A DNA stretch of 7,914 nt from Melioribacteraceae bacterium (GTDB lineage Bacteria; Bacteroidota; Ignavibacteria; Ignavibacteriales; Melioribacteraceae). Below are positions 6,592 to 7,914 of this stretch, one piece after another. The stretch is from positions 1 through 7,914 of the forward strand of contig JALSNL010000406.1 in the NCBI GenBank assembly GCA_026987055.1. Reading direction: 5' to 3'. Positions within the stretch are counted from its first letter, which is position 1; every line of letters starts with the position of its first letter. Under the pieces are notes generated by a model. The model worked only from the letters and a program-made list of their open reading frames with translations. It did no database searches and had not been told where the DNA came from. The position numbers and the translations under genes are program-made.

Positions 6592-7771
6592 TTACTTTAT
6601 AACTACCCGGTTTTTGATTTCGGTTTACCAAGGTTGCTATTTCCCTTCCGAGAAGATCATAAACTTTTAATTGGACATTCGTTCCGTTTATCGTTCCATT
6701 TACTTTGTTTTTCAACACACCCCTAACCCCTCTCGAGAGGGGAATATTATATTGTATTGTTGTTGTAGGGTTAAACGGATTAGGATAATTTTGAGACAAC
6801 GAATATTTCAATGAGCTTTCAGTATCTTTAATAGATGTAATTTCCTCTAAGGGTCTTAGCCATACTGACCAACTATCCGGTCCGCCGGCAAACATAGTAG
6901 AAGTATTATTAGCTAAAGCCGAAACATATGGATTTTGTGGGAATCCATCATTGATAGTTTTCCAAGTTGCTCCCATATCTGAAGATGTAATAATTCCGCC
7001 ATCATTAGAGCCAAGTCCGGCAAAAATCTCATCGCCAATCATTAGTAATGAAGTTATTGTCGGATTATCCATAGCGGTTGTTGCTTCTATCCAATTAGCT
7101 CCATTATCATCCGAATAAAAAATACCACTAAGGGTACCAATAAATATTCGACCTGAAACACTAGTAAAACATGTGATAAATTTATTTACATTAAAACTAT
7201 TATTTATATTTTTCCAATTAATTGAATCAATATTACTAATAAATAAACCGTCATTATATGTTCCTGCAAATATATTTTGTCCAATAATTCCAATTGATCT
7301 AACATCTAAATCAGTTAACCCATTATTTACAGCATCCCAATTTGCTCCTTTATCGGAAGAATGATAAACTCCTTGACTTGTCGCTATAAAAATCTCATCA
7401 CCCTTTAGTGCAATAGATTCAAAAAATATTGAGTTCGGTATTCCATTATTAGAAGCAGACCAATTATTTCCTGTATCCGAAGAAATAAAAAAACCTCCAT
7501 ATTTAACTCCGGCATAAAGTGTAGAATCATCACAAGCCAAAACAGTTACATCTAGGTTATTAGAAGGTAAACCCCTATTTGCTTGTGACCACGTTTTGCC
7601 ATTATCAACTGATAAATAAATTCCGGAGTTCTGGGAACCAACAATAACAGTATTACCACATACTGCCATTGATTCAACTGAACCATGAGGAGTATATGTT
7701 GTTTTAACCCACTGTGCGTTGGCATTTGTTAAAGTAAAGAAAAAAACAAAATATAAAATTATTCTATTCAT
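6497..7771 (-). CDS. Secreted BNR-type beta-propeller protein with T9SS C-terminal sorting domain
   Basis: A 424-residue protein with a Sec signal peptide (residues 1-19, NANA then Gln20). Six repeats of the S-x-D-x-G-x-x-W type follow: SVDNGKTW, SSDTGNNW, SSDKGANW, a degenerate SNIDSINW, SDDNGANW and SSDMGATW. Their Trp residues fall at 61, 104, 145, 186, 227 and 270, a period of 41-43. FAGGPDSWSVWLRPLEE near 294-310 probably closes the last blade. Residues 323-424 are a type A T9SS sorting domain: YSLSQNYPNPFNPTTTIQY, VYDLLGREIATLV, then STGIYFYQL and the basic tail KRIVKKMLLIK. The protein would cross the outer membrane through the T9SS and be released or anchored after removal of the domain. 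BNR repeats occur in sialidases, but no sialidase catalytic residues are evident, so a non-enzymatic or unknown role is likelier. AAGGAA lies 6 nt before the ATG. An unusual insertion sits at residues 344-365. Confidence 0.9.
   Translation of the reverse strand: MNRIILYFVFFFTLTNANAQWVKTTYTPHGSVESMAVCGNTVIVGSQNSGIYLSVDNGKTWSQANRGLPSNNLDVTVLACDDSTLYAGVKYGGFFISSDTGNNWSASNNGIPNSIFFESIALKGDEIFIATSQGVYHSSDKGANWDAVNNGLTDLDVRSIGIIGQNIFAGTYNDGLFISNIDSINWKNINNSFNVNKFITCFTSVSGRIFIGTLSGIFYSDDNGANWIEATTAMDNPTITSLLMIGDEIFAGLGSNDGGIITSSDMGATWKTINDGFPQNPYVSALANNTSTMFAGGPDSWSVWLRPLEEITSIKDTESSLKYSLSQNYPNPFNPTTTIQYNIPLSRGVRGVLKNKVNGTINGTNVQLKVYDLLGREIATLVNRNQKPGSYKVIFDASNFSTGIYFYQLNYGSKRIVKKMLLIK
6679..6742. 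repeat. Palindrome plus 12-bp tandem repeat inserted in frame within the T9SS sorting domain
   Basis: CCCCTCTCGAGAGGGG at 6727-6742 is a perfect 16-bp palindrome, followed in the coding direction by GTTAGGGGTGTGTT. At 6679-6702 a 12-bp unit is present twice (TCGTTCCGTTTA and TCGTTCCATTTA, one mismatch), encoding the repeated NGT of VNGTINGTN. Together they encode about 20 residues (PLSRGVRGVLKNK then VNGTINGTN) between the conserved blocks TTTIQYNI and VQLKVYDLLGRE, which are normally separated by only a few residues. It is GC-rich against its surroundings and keeps the frame, like a small palindromic element tolerated in a surface loop. Confidence 0.6.
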
Positions 7772-7815
7772 AAATAATTCCTTTTTTACTTAATTATGAT
7801 TAAACTTTTTTCAAA

Positions 7816-7914
7816 AAAATTATTTTATCAACAACATTTTTTTCACAATTCTTTTTGAACCGTAATTTAATTGGTAGAAATAAATTCCGGTTGAAAAATT
7901 TGAAGCATCAAATA
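7816..7914 (-). repeat. 99-bp direct repeat, copy B (3' end of the upstream T9SS gene)
   Basis: The second copy of the repeat at 6493-6591. It lies in the same orientation and reading frame, at the end of the preceding gene, and is cut by the right edge of the window. Confidence 0.95.
7820..7914 (-). CDS. C-terminal end of a second T9SS cargo protein, 5' part outside window
   Basis: Thirty complete codons and a TAA stop (7822-7820) of a gene entering from the right edge. The visible residues begin FDASNFSTGIYFYQL and end RIVKKMLLIK, the final strands and basic tail of a type A T9SS sorting domain. They match the tail of the neighbouring propeller protein exactly. Only 48 nt separate its stop from the next start. 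The intervening T-rich and A-rich stretches (TTTTTTTGAAAAAAG on the minus strand) form no convincing terminator, so the two cargo genes may be co-transcribed. The cargo part cannot be seen; another propeller paralogue is plausible but not shown. Confidence 0.85.
   Translation of the reverse strand, partial: FDASNFSTGIYFYQLNYGSKRIVKKMLLIK

Noticed and set aside
6679..6742. Frameshift or sequencing error in the sorting domain
   Set aside because: The conserved blocks before and after the insertion are in the same frame and both intact, so it is a true in-frame insertion.
7795..7822. Possible terminator after the right-edge T9SS gene (T-run and A-run inverted repeat)
   Set aside because: The pairing is almost only A-U and imperfect, with no U tract clearly following a stable stem; it is better explained by homopolymer-rich DNA.

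Overview
The window looks like a piece of a Bacteroidota/Chlorobi-group chromosome, most probably from the Ignavibacteria. The DNA is AT-rich. One secreted protein carries a type IX secretion (T9SS) C-terminal sorting domain with the YPNPFNP signature typical of that clade. A PorV/PorQ-family outer-membrane protein, a carboxypeptidase-regulatory-like TonB-dependent receptor and a lipoprotein with a short DE-rich stretch after the cysteine fit the same assignment. This placement rests on family knowledge; no marker gene is present.

Every credible gene lies on the minus strand, so transcription runs from the right edge to the left. The order is: (a) 7820-7914, the last 30 codons of a T9SS cargo gene whose body lies outside the window; (b) 7771-6497, a secreted six-repeat BNR-type beta-propeller ending in a T9SS sorting domain, followed by a hairpin terminator at 6449-6485; (c) 6414-4891, a lipoprotein with two Ig/FN3-like modules, an EF-hand-like loop and a C-terminal Rossmann-like domain; (d) 4723-3716, an orphan RhuM-family protein; (e) 3716-3588, an unrecognised 42-residue ORF joined by stop/start overlaps to both neighbours; (f) 3591-781, a 936-residue TonB-dependent receptor; (g) 730 to the left edge, a PorV/PorQ-family protein cut by the window.

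Functionally this is an envelope locus. The lipoprotein, TonB receptor and PorV/Q-like barrel would work at the outer membrane, and the propeller proteins would be exported by the T9SS. The RhuM gene is the outlier: it resembles genes of mobile or accessory regions, has its own ribosome-binding site and a possible promoter, and splits what would otherwise be an uninterrupted run of envelope genes.

The points most worth a second look are the overlapping small ORF between rhuM and the TonB receptor, a palindrome plus 12-bp tandem repeat inserted in frame inside the T9SS sorting domain, and a perfect repeat of at least 99 bp shared by the 3' ends of two consecutive T9SS cargo genes. I see no tRNA, rRNA, CRISPR array, transposase or clear riboswitch. 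No complete new defence or metabolic system can be supported from this window.
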